Part shown: positions 37,451 to 46,783 of the stretch, piece by piece
Numbering within the stretch: the first letter of the stretch is position 1
Layout: each line of letters starts with the position of its first letter
Source of the DNA: Sulfitobacter indolifex
GTDB taxonomy: Bacteria; Pseudomonadota; Alphaproteobacteria; Rhodobacterales; Rhodobacteraceae
Length of the DNA stretch: 64,000 nucleotides
Reading direction: 5' to 3'
Assembly (NCBI RefSeq): GCF_022788655.1
Contig: NZ_CP084951.1
Coordinates: 682,001-746,000 of the forward strand
Notes under the pieces: model-generated
Databases searched by the model: none
The model's input: the letters and a program-made list of their open reading frames with translations, nothing else
What the model was told of the DNA's origin: nothing
Position numbers and translations under genes: made by a program

Positions 37451-40400
37451 TTAACCTTGCAGGGCCTTCACCCCGATCTCATCTTCGGCCTGCGCCTTGA
37501 TCGCCAATGCGGCGGCATGTGCGCCTGCGGCGGTGGTGAAGTAGGGGATCTTGTCATAAAGCGCGATGGAGCGGATCGACTTGCTGTCTTCGACAGCCTG
37601 CGCGCCTTCCGTGGTGTTCATTACCAGATGTACATCGCCGTTCTTCATCATGTCGGTGATGTCGGGGCGGCCTTCGTAGACCTTATTCACCACATCGCAG
37701 GCATGGCCATTCTCAGACAGCCATTCCGCGGTGCCGCGGGTGCCGATGAGGGTAAAGCCTTGGTCCAGCAGGATTTCTGCCGCCTCAAACATGCCTTGGC
37801 CCTTGTCGGCATCTTTGACAGACAAGAATGCGCAGCCTTTGCGTGGCAACGGGTTGCCCGCGCCCAACTGCGCCTTAAGGAAAGCGCGGGGGAAATCGCG
37901 GTCCCAGCCCATAACCTCGCCGGTAGAGCGCATTTCCGGTCCCAGCAGCGTGTCGACGCCGGGGAAGCGGGCGAAGGGCAGCACGGCCTCTTTGACCGAG
38001 AACCACGGCATGTTGGGGTCGGCCAGCGTCATCGGATCGCCCAGCGGCAGGGTGTCCTCATAGGCGGCGGAGGCGTCATAGGGCGCGCGCAGGGGGAAGT
38101 TGCTGAGCGGCTCACCAGCCATGATCCGTGCGGCGATGGAGGCGATTGCGCTGTCGGTCGCTTTGGCCACGAAGGGCACGGTGCGCGAGGCGCGGGGGTT
38201 GACCTCGATGAGGTAAATCTCGCCGTCTTTGACCGCGAATTGGATGTTCATCAGGCCGACGACGTTGAGCGCCAGCGCAAGTGCGCGGGTTTGCTTTTCA
38301 ACTTCGGCGATGATTTCGCGCGGGAGGGAGTAGGGCGGCAGGGAGCAGGCGCTGTCGCCGGAGTGGACGCCGGCCTCTTCGATGTGCTGCATAATGCCTG
38401 CGACATGGACATCTTTGCCATCGCAGAGGGCGTCGACGTCTAGCTCCACAGCGCCCGAGAGGTAGCTGTCGAGCAGCACAGGGCTGTCGCCCGAGACGAC
38501 CACGGCGTTGGTGATGTAGCGCTCAAGGCTGGCTTGGTCGCGCACGATCTCCATGGCGCGGCCACCCAGAACGTAGGAGGGGCGGATCACCAGCGGGAAG
38601 CCGATTTCCTTGGCGATTTCCATCGCTTCGGCGTCGGAATGGGCGATGCCGTTGTGCGGCTGCTTGAGGCCGAGGTTCAGCACAAGCTGCTGGAAACGCT
38701 CGCGGTCTTCGGCAAGGTCGATCATGTCGGGCGTGGTGCCGAGGATCGGGATGCCCGCCTCTTGCAGGCCATTGGCGAGCTTCAGTGGAGTCTGGCCGCC
38801 AAACTGGACGATTACGCCGTGCAGCGTGCCGTTTTCCTGCTCAACACGCAGGATTTCCATGACATGCTCAAAGGTCAGCGGCTCGAAGTACAGGCGATCC
38901 GAGGTGTCATAGTCGGTCGATACTGTCTCGGGGTTGCAGTTGACCATGATGGTCTCATAGCCCGCGTCGGTCAGCGCGTAGCAGGCGTGGCAGCAGCAGT
39001 AGTCAAATTCGATGCCTTGGCCGATGCGGTTGGGGCCACCGCCGAGGATGACGACCTTTTTGCGGTCCGACGGGCGCGCTTCGCATTCGGCTTCGCCCAT
39101 GAGCGGGGTCTCATAGGTGGAGTACATGTAGGGCGTCTGCGCCTCGAACTCGGCCGCGCAGGTGTCGATGCGTTTGAAGACAGCTTTGACGCCGAGGGCG
39201 AGGCGGGCGTCGCGGACTGCGGCTTCGCGTTGGTCGGTCAAAATGGCGAGGCGGGCGTCGGTGAAGCCCATCATTTTGAGGTCGCGGAAGCTGTCGCTGT
39301 CTTCCGGCAAGCCATTCGTGCGGACGGCTTCTTCGGCCTCAATAATCTCGCGGATACGGGCGAGGAACCATGGGTCGAACATCGTGTGGGCGTGCAGATC
39401 TTCGTCCGCCATTCCGTGGCGCATAGCTTGGGCGATGGTGCGCATGCGGTCGGGGGTCTGGGCGGTGATCGCTTTTATAAGGGCGGCGCTGTTTTCCGGC
39501 GCGTCGTTTGGCAGATCGGCGTTGAAGCCGATGATCTTGACTTCGTCGAAGCCAGTAAGACCGGATTCCATCGACGCCAGCGCTTTTTGCAGGCTTTCAT
39601 GGATGGTGCGGCCAATCGCCATGGCTTCGCCCACAGATTTCATCGCGGTGGTGAGATGAGGCTCGGCGCCGGGGAATTTCTCAAAGGCGAATTTCGGGAT
39701 CTTGGTGACGACGTAGTCGATGGACGGCTCAAACGATGCGGGCGTGACGCCGGTGATGTCGTTGTCGAGCTCATCCAGCGTGAAGCCCACGGCGAGCTTT
39801 GCGGCGATCTTGGCGATGGGGAAGCCGGTCGCCTTGGACGCCAGCGCCGAGGAGCGCGAGACGCGCGGGTTCATTTCGATCACGACCATGCGGCCATCTG
39901 CGGGGTTCACGGCCCATTGCACGTTGGAGCCGCCGGTTTCCACGCCGATTTCGCGCAGCACGGCGATGGAGTGGTTGCGCATGATTTGGTATTCTTTGTC
40001 CGTCAGCGTCAGGGCCGGAGCCACGGTGATGCTGTCGCCGGTATGCACGCCCATTGGGTCGATGTTCTCAATCGCGCAGACGATGATCGCGTTATCGGCG
40101 GTGTCGCGCACCACTTCCATCTCGAACTCTTTCCAGCCGAGCAGGGACTCGTCGACGAGGATCTGCCCCATCGGCGAGGCGTCCATGCCCGAGCGGCAGA
40201 AGAATTCATAGTCTTCGCGGTTATAGGCCACGCCACCGCCGGTGCCGCCCATCGTGAACGCAGGGCGGATGATGGCGGGCAGGCCCACGTATTCCAGTGC
40301 CTCAAGTGCGAGGTTCACGCCTGCGGCGAGGTCTTTCTTGCCGTCCGCGCGTTTGGGGGCGGTGACGATGGTTGCCTTGGGGTTTTCGATGCCCAGACGG

Positions 40401-40810
40401 TCCATCGCGTCGCGGAACAGCTTGCGGTCTTCGGCCATCTCAATGGCTTCGCGCTTGGCGCCGATCATCTCAACGCCGAATTTTTCGAGCACGCCCATTT
40501 CTTCGAGCGCGAGCGAGGTGTTCAGGCCCGTCTGGCCGCCCATCGTGGGCAGCAGCGCGTCGGGGCGTTCTTTTTCGATGATCTTGGCAACGATCTCAGG
40601 CGTGATCGGCTCAATGTAGGTGGCATCGGCGAGGCCCGGATCGGTCATGATCGTGGCGGGGTTGGAGTTAACGAGGATGACGCGGTAGCCTTCCTCTTTC
40701 AGTGCCTTACAGGCCTGAGCGCCGGAATAGTCAAACTCGCAGGCTTGTCCGATGACAATCGGCCCCGCACCAATGATCATGATCGACTGGATGTCGGTAC
40801 GTTTTGGCAT
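37451..40810 (-). CDS. carB: carbamoyl-phosphate synthase large subunit
   Basis: 1119 residues from the ATG at 40810 ([37 protein letters not shown]). It makes carbamoyl phosphate from bicarbonate, glutamine-derived ammonia and two ATP for arginine and pyrimidines. Two ATP-grasp halves are present: '[18 protein letters not shown]' and '[21 protein letters not shown]' in the first, '[16 protein letters not shown]' and '[20 protein letters not shown]' in the second, then the MGS-like allosteric domain. The length is ~45 residues above E. coli CarB, mostly in the linker between the halves. carA is not in the window. An upstream ATG at 40852 is not conserved. Confidence 0.97.
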   Translation of the reverse strand: MPKRTDIQSIMIIGAGPIVIGQACEFDYSGAQACKALKEEGYRVILVNSNPATIMTDPGLADATYIEPITPEIVAKIIEKERPDALLPTMGGQTGLNTSLALEEMGVLEKFGVEMIGAKREAIEMAEDRKLFRDAMDRLGIENPKATIVTAPKRADGKKDLAAGVNLALEALEYVGLPAIIRPAFTMGGTGGGVAYNREDYEFFCRSGMDASPMGQILVDESLLGWKEFEMEVVRDTADNAIIVCAIENIDPMGVHTGDSITVAPALTLTDKEYQIMRNHSIAVLREIGVETGGSNVQWAVNPADGRMVVIEMNPRVSRSSALASKATGFPIAKIAAKLAVGFTLDELDNDITGVTPASFEPSIDYVVTKIPKFAFEKFPGAEPHLTTAMKSVGEAMAIGRTIHESLQKALASMESGLTGFDEVKIIGFNADLPNDAPENSAALIKAITAQTPDRMRTIAQAMRHGMADEDLHAHTMFDPWFLARIREIIEAEEAVRTNGLPEDSDSFRDLKMMGFTDARLAILTDQREAAVRDARLALGVKAVFKRIDTCAAEFEAQTPYMYSTYETPLMGEAECEARPSDRKKVVILGGGPNRIGQGIEFDYCCCHACYALTDAGYETIMVNCNPETVSTDYDTSDRLYFEPLTFEHVMEILRVEQENGTLHGVIVQFGGQTPLKLANGLQEAGIPILGTTPDMIDLAEDRERFQQLVLNLGLKQPHNGIAHSDAEAMEIAKEIGFPLVIRPSYVLGGRAMEIVRDQASLERYITNAVVVSGDSPVLLDSYLSGAVELDVDALCDGKDVHVAGIMQHIEEAGVHSGDSACSLPPYSLPREIIAEVEKQTRALALALNVVGLMNIQFAVKDGEIYLIEVNPRASRTVPFVAKATDSAIASIAARIMAGEPLSNFPLRAPYDASAAYEDTLPLGDPMTLADPNMPWFSVKEAVLPFARFPGVDTLLGPEMRSTGEVMGWDRDFPRAFLKAQLGAGNPLPRKGCAFLSVKDADKGQGMFEAAEILLDQGFTLIGTRGTAEWLSENGHACDVVNKVYEGRPDITDMMKNGDVHLVMNTTEGAQAVEDSKSIRSIALYDKIPYFTTAAGAHAAALAIKAQAEDEIGVKALQG

Positions 40811-40966
40811 GGCGGCCCCCTGTGCTTGAAAATTGTCCTGCCTTATAGGCAAGGCGGCTGTGGCTGCAAGGGGGAATGGCGTTGACGGCCTGAGAACGCG
40901 GGGTTGAGCGGTGACTTCTACCCATGGGGTGATGCTCTGGTCCGTCTATGCGGGAGTAGGAGGTAC

Positions 40967-41752
40967 CTAGCTTGGCGTGTCCGCTCTTTCGGTATTCAGG
41001 AAGATGCGCAGCGTGGCTTCAAACTCTCGTGGTTTTTCGGCATGCAGCCAATGACCCGCGCCGGGGATCTTGGCAAAGCGCGCCTGCGGGAAGAGTTCCT
41101 TGATCGGACCTCGATGTTCGGCGCGGACATAGTCTGATGCGCCGCCGGATAGAAAAAGCGTCGGCCCGTCGAACTGGCCGCCGACACCTTCGGGCCAGCC
41201 GATGATCTTGGGCATCTCTGCTTCAAGCGCGTCAAGGTTCAAGCGCCAGCGTTTGCCGGGCACGTCAAGCGATTGGGTGAAAAAGCTTTGCAAGGCGCGC
41301 TCTACGCCGGCCTTGGCCAGCTGCGCCTCTGCGTCTGAGCGGCGCTCGATATGGGCCAGATCCACGCTGCGCATGGCGTCGATGAACATTTGCTGTGTGT
41401 GGCCATAGGGGACGGGCGCAATATCGGCGACAATCACGCGGCGCAGCAGCTCAGGACGGGTGAGTGCCAGCAGCATCACCGCCTTGCCGCCCATGGAGTG
41501 GCCGCAGATGTCCACTGGCCCACCCAGATGTTCGATGACCTCCGCGATGTCTTGGGCCATGTCGGGATAGCTGTGGCTGGCGTGATGCGGGCTGCTGCCG
41601 TGGTTGCGCATGTCCACGGTCACAACCCGGCGGTTATCGGAAAGACGTTTGGCAATCACGCCCCAATTGCGGCCAGAGCCATAAAGCCCGTGCACAATGA
41701 TCAAGCTCGGATGGTCGGCGGCGGTGTCGCCATATTCAGTGTAATTTAACAT
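40967..41752 (-). CDS. alpha/beta-fold hydrolase (YbfF-like esterase)
   Basis: 261 residues. 'IIVHGLYGSGRNWGVIAKRLSDNRRVVTVDMRNHGSSPH' and 'DICGHSMGGKAVMLLALTRPELLRRVIVADIAPVPY' are the YbfF/EntB-like esterase pattern, with nucleophile Ser in GHSMGG; the catalytic His is in 'IPGAGHWLHAEKP'. YbfF-type esterases hydrolyse acyl-CoA and short esters in E. coli; here the substrate is unknown. Cytoplasmic, no signal. Divergent from the small membrane protein gene. Confidence 0.88.
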   Translation of the reverse strand: MLNYTEYGDTAADHPSLIIVHGLYGSGRNWGVIAKRLSDNRRVVTVDMRNHGSSPHHASHSYPDMAQDIAEVIEHLGGPVDICGHSMGGKAVMLLALTRPELLRRVIVADIAPVPYGHTQQMFIDAMRSVDLAHIERRSDAEAQLAKAGVERALQSFFTQSLDVPGKRWRLNLDALEAEMPKIIGWPEGVGGQFDGPTLFLSGGASDYVRAEHRGPIKELFPQARFAKIPGAGHWLHAEKPREFEATLRIFLNTERADTPS

Positions 41753-41805
41753 GCGACTAAATTACGGTCATTGCAGCCCGGGGGCCAGAGCGATTAGATG
41801 CGGCC

Positions 41806-42180
41806 ATGATCGACCGTCAAGAATTCAACACCCGCGCCGAGGCGCTGCGCCCCCTGTTTGAGGATAGGTTGCGCATCAAAACGCGTGATCTGCGTCAGGC
41901 CTTTCATCGGGCAGGCCGGGAATTGCCGCGCGGCATTCGGGGCGATGGGGCCCTGTTGGGCAAGACCGAACATCTGGTCGCCAACCCTCATATTGCACGT
42001 CAGCTAGAGGACGCGCCTGTTTGGGCTGCCTTCGACCGGGTGACGACACATCTGCGTGAAATCGATGGCAAAGCCCGACGGCGCGGTAAGATTCTGGATC
42101 GCTTGGCAGGAATTGCCTTTAACATCCTCGTGGTTTTCGTGGGGTTTGTGATCTGGCTGTGGTGGCGCGGATACGTCTAA
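41806..42180 (+). CDS. hypothetical protein with C-terminal membrane anchor
   Basis: 124 residues. The first ~95 are charged and helical with many Arg and His ('DRLRIKTRDLRQAFHRAGRELPRGIRGDGALLGKTEHLVANPHIARQLEDAPVWAAFDRVTTHLREIDGKARRR'), followed by one hydrophobic helix 'LAGIAFNILVVFVGFVIWLWWRGYV' at the very end, so a tail-anchored topology is likely. I do not recognise the family. It has no operon partner: the cupin gene converges with it 18 bases away. Confidence 0.75.
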   Translation: MIDRQEFNTRAEALRPLFEDRLRIKTRDLRQAFHRAGRELPRGIRGDGALLGKTEHLVANPHIARQLEDAPVWAAFDRVTTHLREIDGKARRRGKILDRLAGIAFNILVVFVGFVIWLWWRGYV

Positions 42181-42198
42181 GCCACCGCGCCGTTTGGC

Positions 42199-42597
42199 TC
42201 AGGACGGATCGTAGTCCGCATCCGCGACCTGCTCCATCCATTCAACGGCTCCGCCGACCTGTGCCTCTTGCATGGCGATATGGGTCATGGCGCTGTCAGG
42301 TGCGGCCCCGTGCCAGTGCTTCTCTCCCGGTTCAAACCAGACCACATCGCCTTTGTTGAGTGTCTGCACCGGGCTGCCTTCGGTCTGGGCGCGGCCTGTG
42401 CCTTCGGTCACGATCAGCGTCTGACCGAGCGGATGAGTATGCCACGCTGTGCGCGCACCGGGTTGAAAGGTCACCGTCACAGCGCGCAGTCGGGCAGGGG
42501 CCGGGGCCGAAATCAGCGGGGCCATTTCGACCTCGCCGGTGAAGTAATCTTCGGGGCCGGGCTCAGTGGGGCGGCTGCCTTGGGGGTGAATGATCAT
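42199..42597 (-). CDS. cupin-domain protein
   Basis: 132 residues. Both cupin motifs are present: 'GARTAWHTHPLGQTLIVTEGTGRAQ' (motif 1 with two His and a Gln/Glu position) and 'GDVVWFEPGEKHWHGAAPD' (motif 2 with His). It resembles the (R)-mandelonitrile lyase-like or carboxymuconolactone-associated cupins ('MIIHPQGSRPTEPGPEDYFTGEVEM ... AQVGGAVEWMEQVADADY'). A metal-binding enzyme or binding protein of unknown substrate. Non-coding element copy A starts 99 bases upstream. Confidence 0.87.
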   Translation of the reverse strand: MIIHPQGSRPTEPGPEDYFTGEVEMAPLISAPAPARLRAVTVTFQPGARTAWHTHPLGQTLIVTEGTGRAQTEGSPVQTLNKGDVVWFEPGEKHWHGAAPDSAMTHIAMQEAQVGGAVEWMEQVADADYDPS

Positions 42598-42695
42598 GTG
42601 GGTCTCCTTTGCAGGAGAATGTGGCGCGGGGCGGGGGGATCGGCAAGGGGGATGTCTAGCGATGATCGCCCGGAATCAAGGCGTTTTGCGCCGCC

Positions 42696-42826
42696 GGGCA
42701 GCGCCCGACCGCCCCATGGGCGGGCGCTTTTGCAGCCGGACGCGTCAGCTTGGGAGCACATCATGGTTGAGAAATTAAGCGGTAGGAACGCTCGTTGCGA
42801 TGCCCACCCGCGGTCGGGCGCTGCCC
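42696..42826. repeat. structured repeat element, copy A
   Basis: A 131-base non-coding element. The outer arms GGGCAGCGCCCGACCG (42696-42711) and its exact complement (42811-42826) enclose 99 bases. Next to the left arm is a local hairpin AGCGCCCG/CGGGCGCT (42700-42728) followed by TTT, which shares bases with the outer stem. The core 42756-42790 matches 28 of 35 bases of copy B (63439-63473), including an identical 11-mer GCACATCATGG. The arm-to-core distances are alike in the two copies (44/47 and 20/21 bases). The type (mobile repeat or RNA) is unknown. Confidence 0.75.
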
Positions 42827-42856
42827 TGCTGAAGGGCGCTTTGAGTCCGGGCACAG

Positions 42857-42882
42857 AAAAGCCCCCGCATCTCTGCGAGGGC
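42857..42882 (-). terminator. rho-independent terminator of glyA
   Basis: On the minus strand GCCCTCGCA and TGCGGGGGC pair (9 bp, one G-U) around GAGA and are followed by TTTT. It lies within ~10 bases of the glyA stop. Confidence 0.85.
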
Positions 42883-42890
42883 CAAATGCC

Positions 42891-44168
42891 TTACAGGTTC
42901 GGATACATTGGGAAGCGCTCACACAGCGCTTCGACTTCGGCAGCCACTTTCGCCTCAACCTCGGCATTGCCTTCGGCACCATTCGCCGCAAGCCCATCAA
43001 CCACTTCGATGATCCAATCCGCGATCTGGCGGAACTCGGCCTCACCGAAACCGCGTGTCGTGCCTGCGGGGGAGCCCAAACGGATGCCCGAGGTCACCAT
43101 CGGCTTTTCGGGGTCAAACGGCACGCCGTTCTTGTTGCAGGTGATATGCGCGCGGCCCAGTGCCTTTTCGGTGTCGTTGCCTTTGACGCCCTTGGGGCGC
43201 AGATCGACCAGCACGACATGGGTGTCGGTGCCGTGGGTCACGGTATCAAGCCCACCTTTGATCAACTGATCCGACAGCGCCTGCGCGTTGGCGATGACCT
43301 GTTTGGCGTAGTCTTTGAAGCCGGGCTGCAACGCCTCGCCAAAGGCCACGGCCTTGGCCGCGATCACATGCATCAGGGGGCCGCCCTGAATGCCGGGGAA
43401 AATCGCCGAGTTGATCTTTTTCGAGATCGCTTCGTCGTTGGTCAGGATCATCCCGCCGCGCGGGCCACGCAGGGTTTTGTGGGTTGTGGTGGTGGCGACA
43501 TGGGCATGCGGGAAGGGCGAGGGGTGTTCACCCGCTGCAACGAGGCCCGCGAAGTGCGCCATGTCGACCAGTAGGTAGGCCCCCACGCTGTCGGCAATCT
43601 CGCGCATTTTGGCAAAATCGATCTGGCGCGGAATGGCAGAGCCGCCGGCGATGATCATCTTGGGCTTATGCTCGGCTGCCAATTCGGCGACCTGATCATA
43701 GTCCAGCAGGTTGTCTTGCTTGCGCACGCCGTATTGCACGGCGTTGAACCACTTGCCGGATTGGTTCGGCTTGGCCCCGTGGGTCAAGTGACCGCCGGCA
43801 TCAAGGCTCATGCCCAGAATGGTGTCGCCCGGTTGCAGCAGGGCGGTAAAGACACCCTGGTTCGCTTGGCTGCCGGAGTTCGGCTGCACGTTGGCGAACT
43901 GACAATCAAACAGCTTGCAGGCCCGCTCAATCGCGAGGTTCTCGGCCACATCAACATGCTCACAACCGCCATAGTACCGACGGCCCGGATAGCCTTCGGC
44001 GTATTTGTTGGTCATGATGCTGCCCTGTGCTTCAAGCACCGCAGCAGAGACGATGTTCTCGCTGGCGATCAGTTCGATCTCATCGCGCTGGCGGCCCAAT
44101 TCATCGCCAATTGCGGCGGCAATCGCTGGGTCAGAATCTGCAAGAGATTTGGTGAAGAAATCGGACAT
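42891..44168 (-). CDS. glyA: serine hydroxymethyltransferase
   Basis: 425 residues. Interconverts serine and glycine with transfer of a one-carbon unit to tetrahydrofolate. '[42 protein letters not shown]' is the N-terminal signature and '[19 protein letters not shown]' has the PLP lysine. Normal length. It is separated by ~180 bases from the divergent nadK gene and ends at a strong terminator. Glycine and methylene-THF made here feed the purine enzymes encoded at 17651-19199. Confidence 0.97.
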   Translation of the reverse strand: MSDFFTKSLADSDPAIAAAIGDELGRQRDEIELIASENIVSAAVLEAQGSIMTNKYAEGYPGRRYYGGCEHVDVAENLAIERACKLFDCQFANVQPNSGSQANQGVFTALLQPGDTILGMSLDAGGHLTHGAKPNQSGKWFNAVQYGVRKQDNLLDYDQVAELAAEHKPKMIIAGGSAIPRQIDFAKMREIADSVGAYLLVDMAHFAGLVAAGEHPSPFPHAHVATTTTHKTLRGPRGGMILTNDEAISKKINSAIFPGIQGGPLMHVIAAKAVAFGEALQPGFKDYAKQVIANAQALSDQLIKGGLDTVTHGTDTHVVLVDLRPKGVKGNDTEKALGRAHITCNKNGVPFDPEKPMVTSGIRLGSPAGTTRGFGEAEFRQIADWIIEVVDGLAANGAEGNAEVEAKVAAEVEALCERFPMYPNL

Positions 44169-44350
44169 CAGGGGATCCTCATTGGAGCTGGTTTCGCGTG
44201 TTGCCTATCGGAAACGCGGGCCGAGGTGAAGGCTGTAAACCGACCATGTGCAAGATATGTGCGTCAACACTGGTGGCGCGCGGAATAATGTGGTTGTTTT
44301 GGCCCCAAACGCCGATGATCGGAAACTTTGCCCCGAGTGAGCTTGCTGAC

Positions 44351-45112
44351 ATGTCCCTAAAGATCGCCTTTGTGGCCAGCCGCGCCACCGTGGCCCAGAC
44401 AGCGCGTGCCGCCCTGATTGGCCGCTACGGCGATGTGCCTCTGCGTCAGGCGGATGTGATTGTGGCGCTGGGTGGTGACGGGTTCATGCTGCACACGTTG
44501 CACAGCACCCAAGAGATGGACGCGCCGGTCTATGGGATGAACCGGGGCACCATCGGCTTTTTGATGAACGCCTACCGCGAAGGTGACCTGCAAGCGCGTC
44601 TTGCCGCTGCCGAAGAGGCGGTGATTAACCCTTTGGTCATGCGTGCCACGCATATTGATGGGACCATCTCAACCGCGCTTGCGATCAATGAGGTGTCCTT
44701 GTTGCGCGCCGGGCCGCAGGCGGCCAAGTTGCGGATCACGATAGACGGGCGGCAACGGATGGAAGAGCTTGTCTGCGACGGCGCGCTGGTGGCAACGCCT
44801 GCGGGCTCCACCGCCTATAACTATTCCGCGCATGGTCCGATTTTGCCGATTGGGTCGGATGTGCTGGCCCTGACCCCTATCGCAGCCTTCCGCCCGCGTC
44901 GTTGGCGGGGGGCGTTGCTGCCCAAACGCGCCACGGTGCGTTTTGATGTGCAGGAGCCTGAAAAGCGCCCCGTTATGGCGGACGCCGACGGGCAGTCACA
45001 CCGCAATGTGACGACCGTTGAAGTGGCCTCAGATCCCGGGATCACCCACCGCATCCTGTTTGATCCTGGACATGGGTTGGAAGAGCGGTTGATCTCTGAG
45101 CAATTCAATTAG
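44351..45112 (+). CDS. nadK: NAD kinase
   Basis: 253 residues from the ATG at 44351 ([23 protein letters not shown]), the normal size for alphaproteobacterial NadK. '[16 protein letters not shown]' has the catalytic GGDG; '[13 protein letters not shown]' and '[32 protein letters not shown]' are the NAD-binding parts. It phosphorylates NAD to NADP. A 51-codon in-frame extension upstream to 44198 overlaps the glyA start region and is not supported. The ribosome binding site is weak. Confidence 0.95.
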   Translation: MSLKIAFVASRATVAQTARAALIGRYGDVPLRQADVIVALGGDGFMLHTLHSTQEMDAPVYGMNRGTIGFLMNAYREGDLQARLAAAEEAVINPLVMRATHIDGTISTALAINEVSLLRAGPQAAKLRITIDGRQRMEELVCDGALVATPAGSTAYNYSAHGPILPIGSDVLALTPIAAFRPRRWRGALLPKRATVRFDVQEPEKRPVMADADGQSHRNVTTVEVASDPGITHRILFDPGHGLEERLISEQFN

Positions 45113-45252
45113 GCTACGGGACGGGCTGACTGTTCCGCTGGCACCTTTCCGCTGCTGAGGATTGGCGCAGGAACCACGAACTTCCCGCCAGCGTTGTACT
45201 TGCAAGAGCGGGGCAATCCCGCATTTTCGCAGCCGATAAAAGGAGACCTGCT

Positions 45253-45450
45253 ATGAATTGGGATCGTATCGAAGGCAATTGGAAACAGATGACCGGCGCC
45301 GTGAAGTCGCAATGGGGTGATCTGACGGACGACGAGATTACCGAAGCACGCGGCAACCGCGAGCAGCTGGTGGGCAAGATTCAAGAACGTTACGGCGTGG
45401 CCAAGGACGAGGCCGAGCGTCAGGTTGACGACTTTGCTGCAAAGCATTGA
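45253..45450 (+). CDS. CsbD family stress-response protein
   Basis: 65 residues. 'MNWDRIEGNWKQMTGAVKSQWGDLTDDEITEARGNREQLVGKIQERYGVAKDEAERQVDDFAAKH' is a complete CsbD-like protein, a small charged family induced under general stress in many bacteria. The ribosome binding site AAAGGAGA precedes the ATG. It has its own terminator and probably its own promoter in the ~140 bases after nadK. Confidence 0.93.
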   Translation: MNWDRIEGNWKQMTGAVKSQWGDLTDDEITEARGNREQLVGKIQERYGVAKDEAERQVDDFAAKH

Positions 45451-45469
45451 GTTCTTGACGATAGATCAG

Positions 45470-45498
45470 AAAAGGCGACCCCGAGGGGTCGCCTTTTT
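45470..45498. terminator. terminator after csbD, possibly bidirectional
   Basis: AAAGGCGACCCC / GGGGTCGCCTTT, a 12-bp perfect stem around GA, followed by TT on the plus strand and preceded by AAAA (a T-run on the minus strand). It sits between the convergent csbD and carboxynorspermidine synthase genes and can serve both. Confidence 0.9.
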
Positions 45499-45521
45499 GC
45501 GTTTAAGTATGCGCTAAGGCA

Positions 45522-46763
45522 TCAAGCTTCGTGCCAAGCGCGGTCGCCCTTGTCGTCTTTTACGCGTGTTGGGAGGCCAATGTCGTCCAGCAGACCAAAC
45601 AGCGGCTTCGGGTCCAGCTCTTCCACATTAACCATCGTGCCCGTGTCATAAGCGCCTTCGGCGATCAGCATCGCAAAAGCGACCGGCGGCACGCCAGCGG
45701 TGTAGGAAATCCCTTGGCTGCCGACCTCGTTATAGGCGTCCTTGTGATCGGCGACGTTATAAACGAACACCTCAACCTCTTCGCCGTTCTTCACACCCTT
45801 CACCAGATCACCGATGCAGGTTTTGCCGGTGTAGTTTGGCGCAAGGCTCGACGGATCGGGCAGCACGGCTTTCACCACTTTCAACGGCACGACCTCTAGC
45901 CCCTCGGCAGTGGTCACCGGCTGCTCGGAAAGCAGACCGAGGTTCTGCAAAACGGTGAAGACATTGATGTAGTGATCGCCAAAGCCCATCCAGAAGCGCA
46001 CATCGGCCTCGGGGTAGTTCGCGGCCAGCGAATGCACCTCATCATGGCCCGACATATAGGCCTTTTGCTTGCCGACGACGGGCAGATCCCATTCGCGGCC
46101 CACCTCGAACATCTTGTTTTCTTGCCATGCGCCTTCTTGCCAGCTGTAGACGGTGCCGGTGAATTCGCGGAAGTTGATTTCCGGGTCGAAGTTGGTCGAG
46201 AAATACTTGCCGTGATCGCCCGCATTGATGTCAACGATGTCGATGGATTTCACTTCGTCCATGAACTCATCAACCGCGAAACGGGCGAAGGCATTGACCA
46301 TACCGGGATCGAAACCGGCGCCCAAGATCGCGGTCACACCTGCTTCGGCGCAGGCCTCGCGGCGCTTCCATTCATAGTTGCCATACCACGGCGGGGTTTC
46401 GCAGATTTTGGTCGGGTCTTCGTGGATCGCGGTGTCGATATAGGCAGCGCCGGTCTGGATGCAGGCCTCGAGCACGGTCATGTTTACGAAGGGCGAGCCG
46501 ACGTTGATGACGATCTGGCAGCCGGTTTCCTTGATCAGGGCGGCCACGGCTTCGGTGTCCATCCCGTCGACTGCATGGGCCTTGAACACGCCGTCTTGTT
46601 TCATCGCGTTCTTCTCATGCACGCTGGCGATGATCGCCTCGCATTTAGAGACCGTGCGGCTGGCGATATGCAGATCGCCCAATTTGTCGTTATTCTGCGC
46701 GCATTTATGCGCCACAACCTGTGCGACGCCGCCCGCGCCGATGATAAGAACATTGCGTTTCAT
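45522..46763 (-). CDS. carboxynorspermidine synthase (saccharopine dehydrogenase family)
   Basis: 413 residues from the ATG at 46763 (MKRNVLIIGAGGVAQVVAHKCAQNND). NADPH-dependent condensation of a diamine with aspartate semialdehyde to a carboxy-polyamine. Family marks: the GAGGVAQ Rossmann loop, 'LHIASRTVSKCEAI', 'TAIHEDPTKICETPPWYGNYEWKRREACAEAGVTAILGAGFDPGMVNAFARFA', and 'NAGDHGKYFSTNFDPEINFREFTGTVYSWQ'. The neighbouring gene is the matching decarboxylase, so the pair makes spermidine or norspermidine without S-adenosylmethionine decarboxylase. It lies 20 bases after nspC in the same operon. Confidence 0.93.
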   Translation of the reverse strand: MKRNVLIIGAGGVAQVVAHKCAQNNDKLGDLHIASRTVSKCEAIIASVHEKNAMKQDGVFKAHAVDGMDTEAVAALIKETGCQIVINVGSPFVNMTVLEACIQTGAAYIDTAIHEDPTKICETPPWYGNYEWKRREACAEAGVTAILGAGFDPGMVNAFARFAVDEFMDEVKSIDIVDINAGDHGKYFSTNFDPEINFREFTGTVYSWQEGAWQENKMFEVGREWDLPVVGKQKAYMSGHDEVHSLAANYPEADVRFWMGFGDHYINVFTVLQNLGLLSEQPVTTAEGLEVVPLKVVKAVLPDPSSLAPNYTGKTCIGDLVKGVKNGEEVEVFVYNVADHKDAYNEVGSQGISYTAGVPPVAFAMLIAEGAYDTGTMVNVEELDPKPLFGLLDDIGLPTRVKDDKGDRAWHEA

Positions 46764-46783
46764 GTAGGGTACCTCTCTCAATG

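Noticed and set aside
38534..40885. A 783-codon open frame on the plus strand opposite carB
   Set aside because: It mirrors carB almost completely, is full of His, Arg, Gly and Asp runs typical of antisense frames in GC-rich DNA, and has no family motif.
44198..44350. 51-codon N-terminal extension of NAD kinase
   Set aside because: It covers the glyA leader region, has no family similarity and would make the protein longer than alphaproteobacterial NadK.
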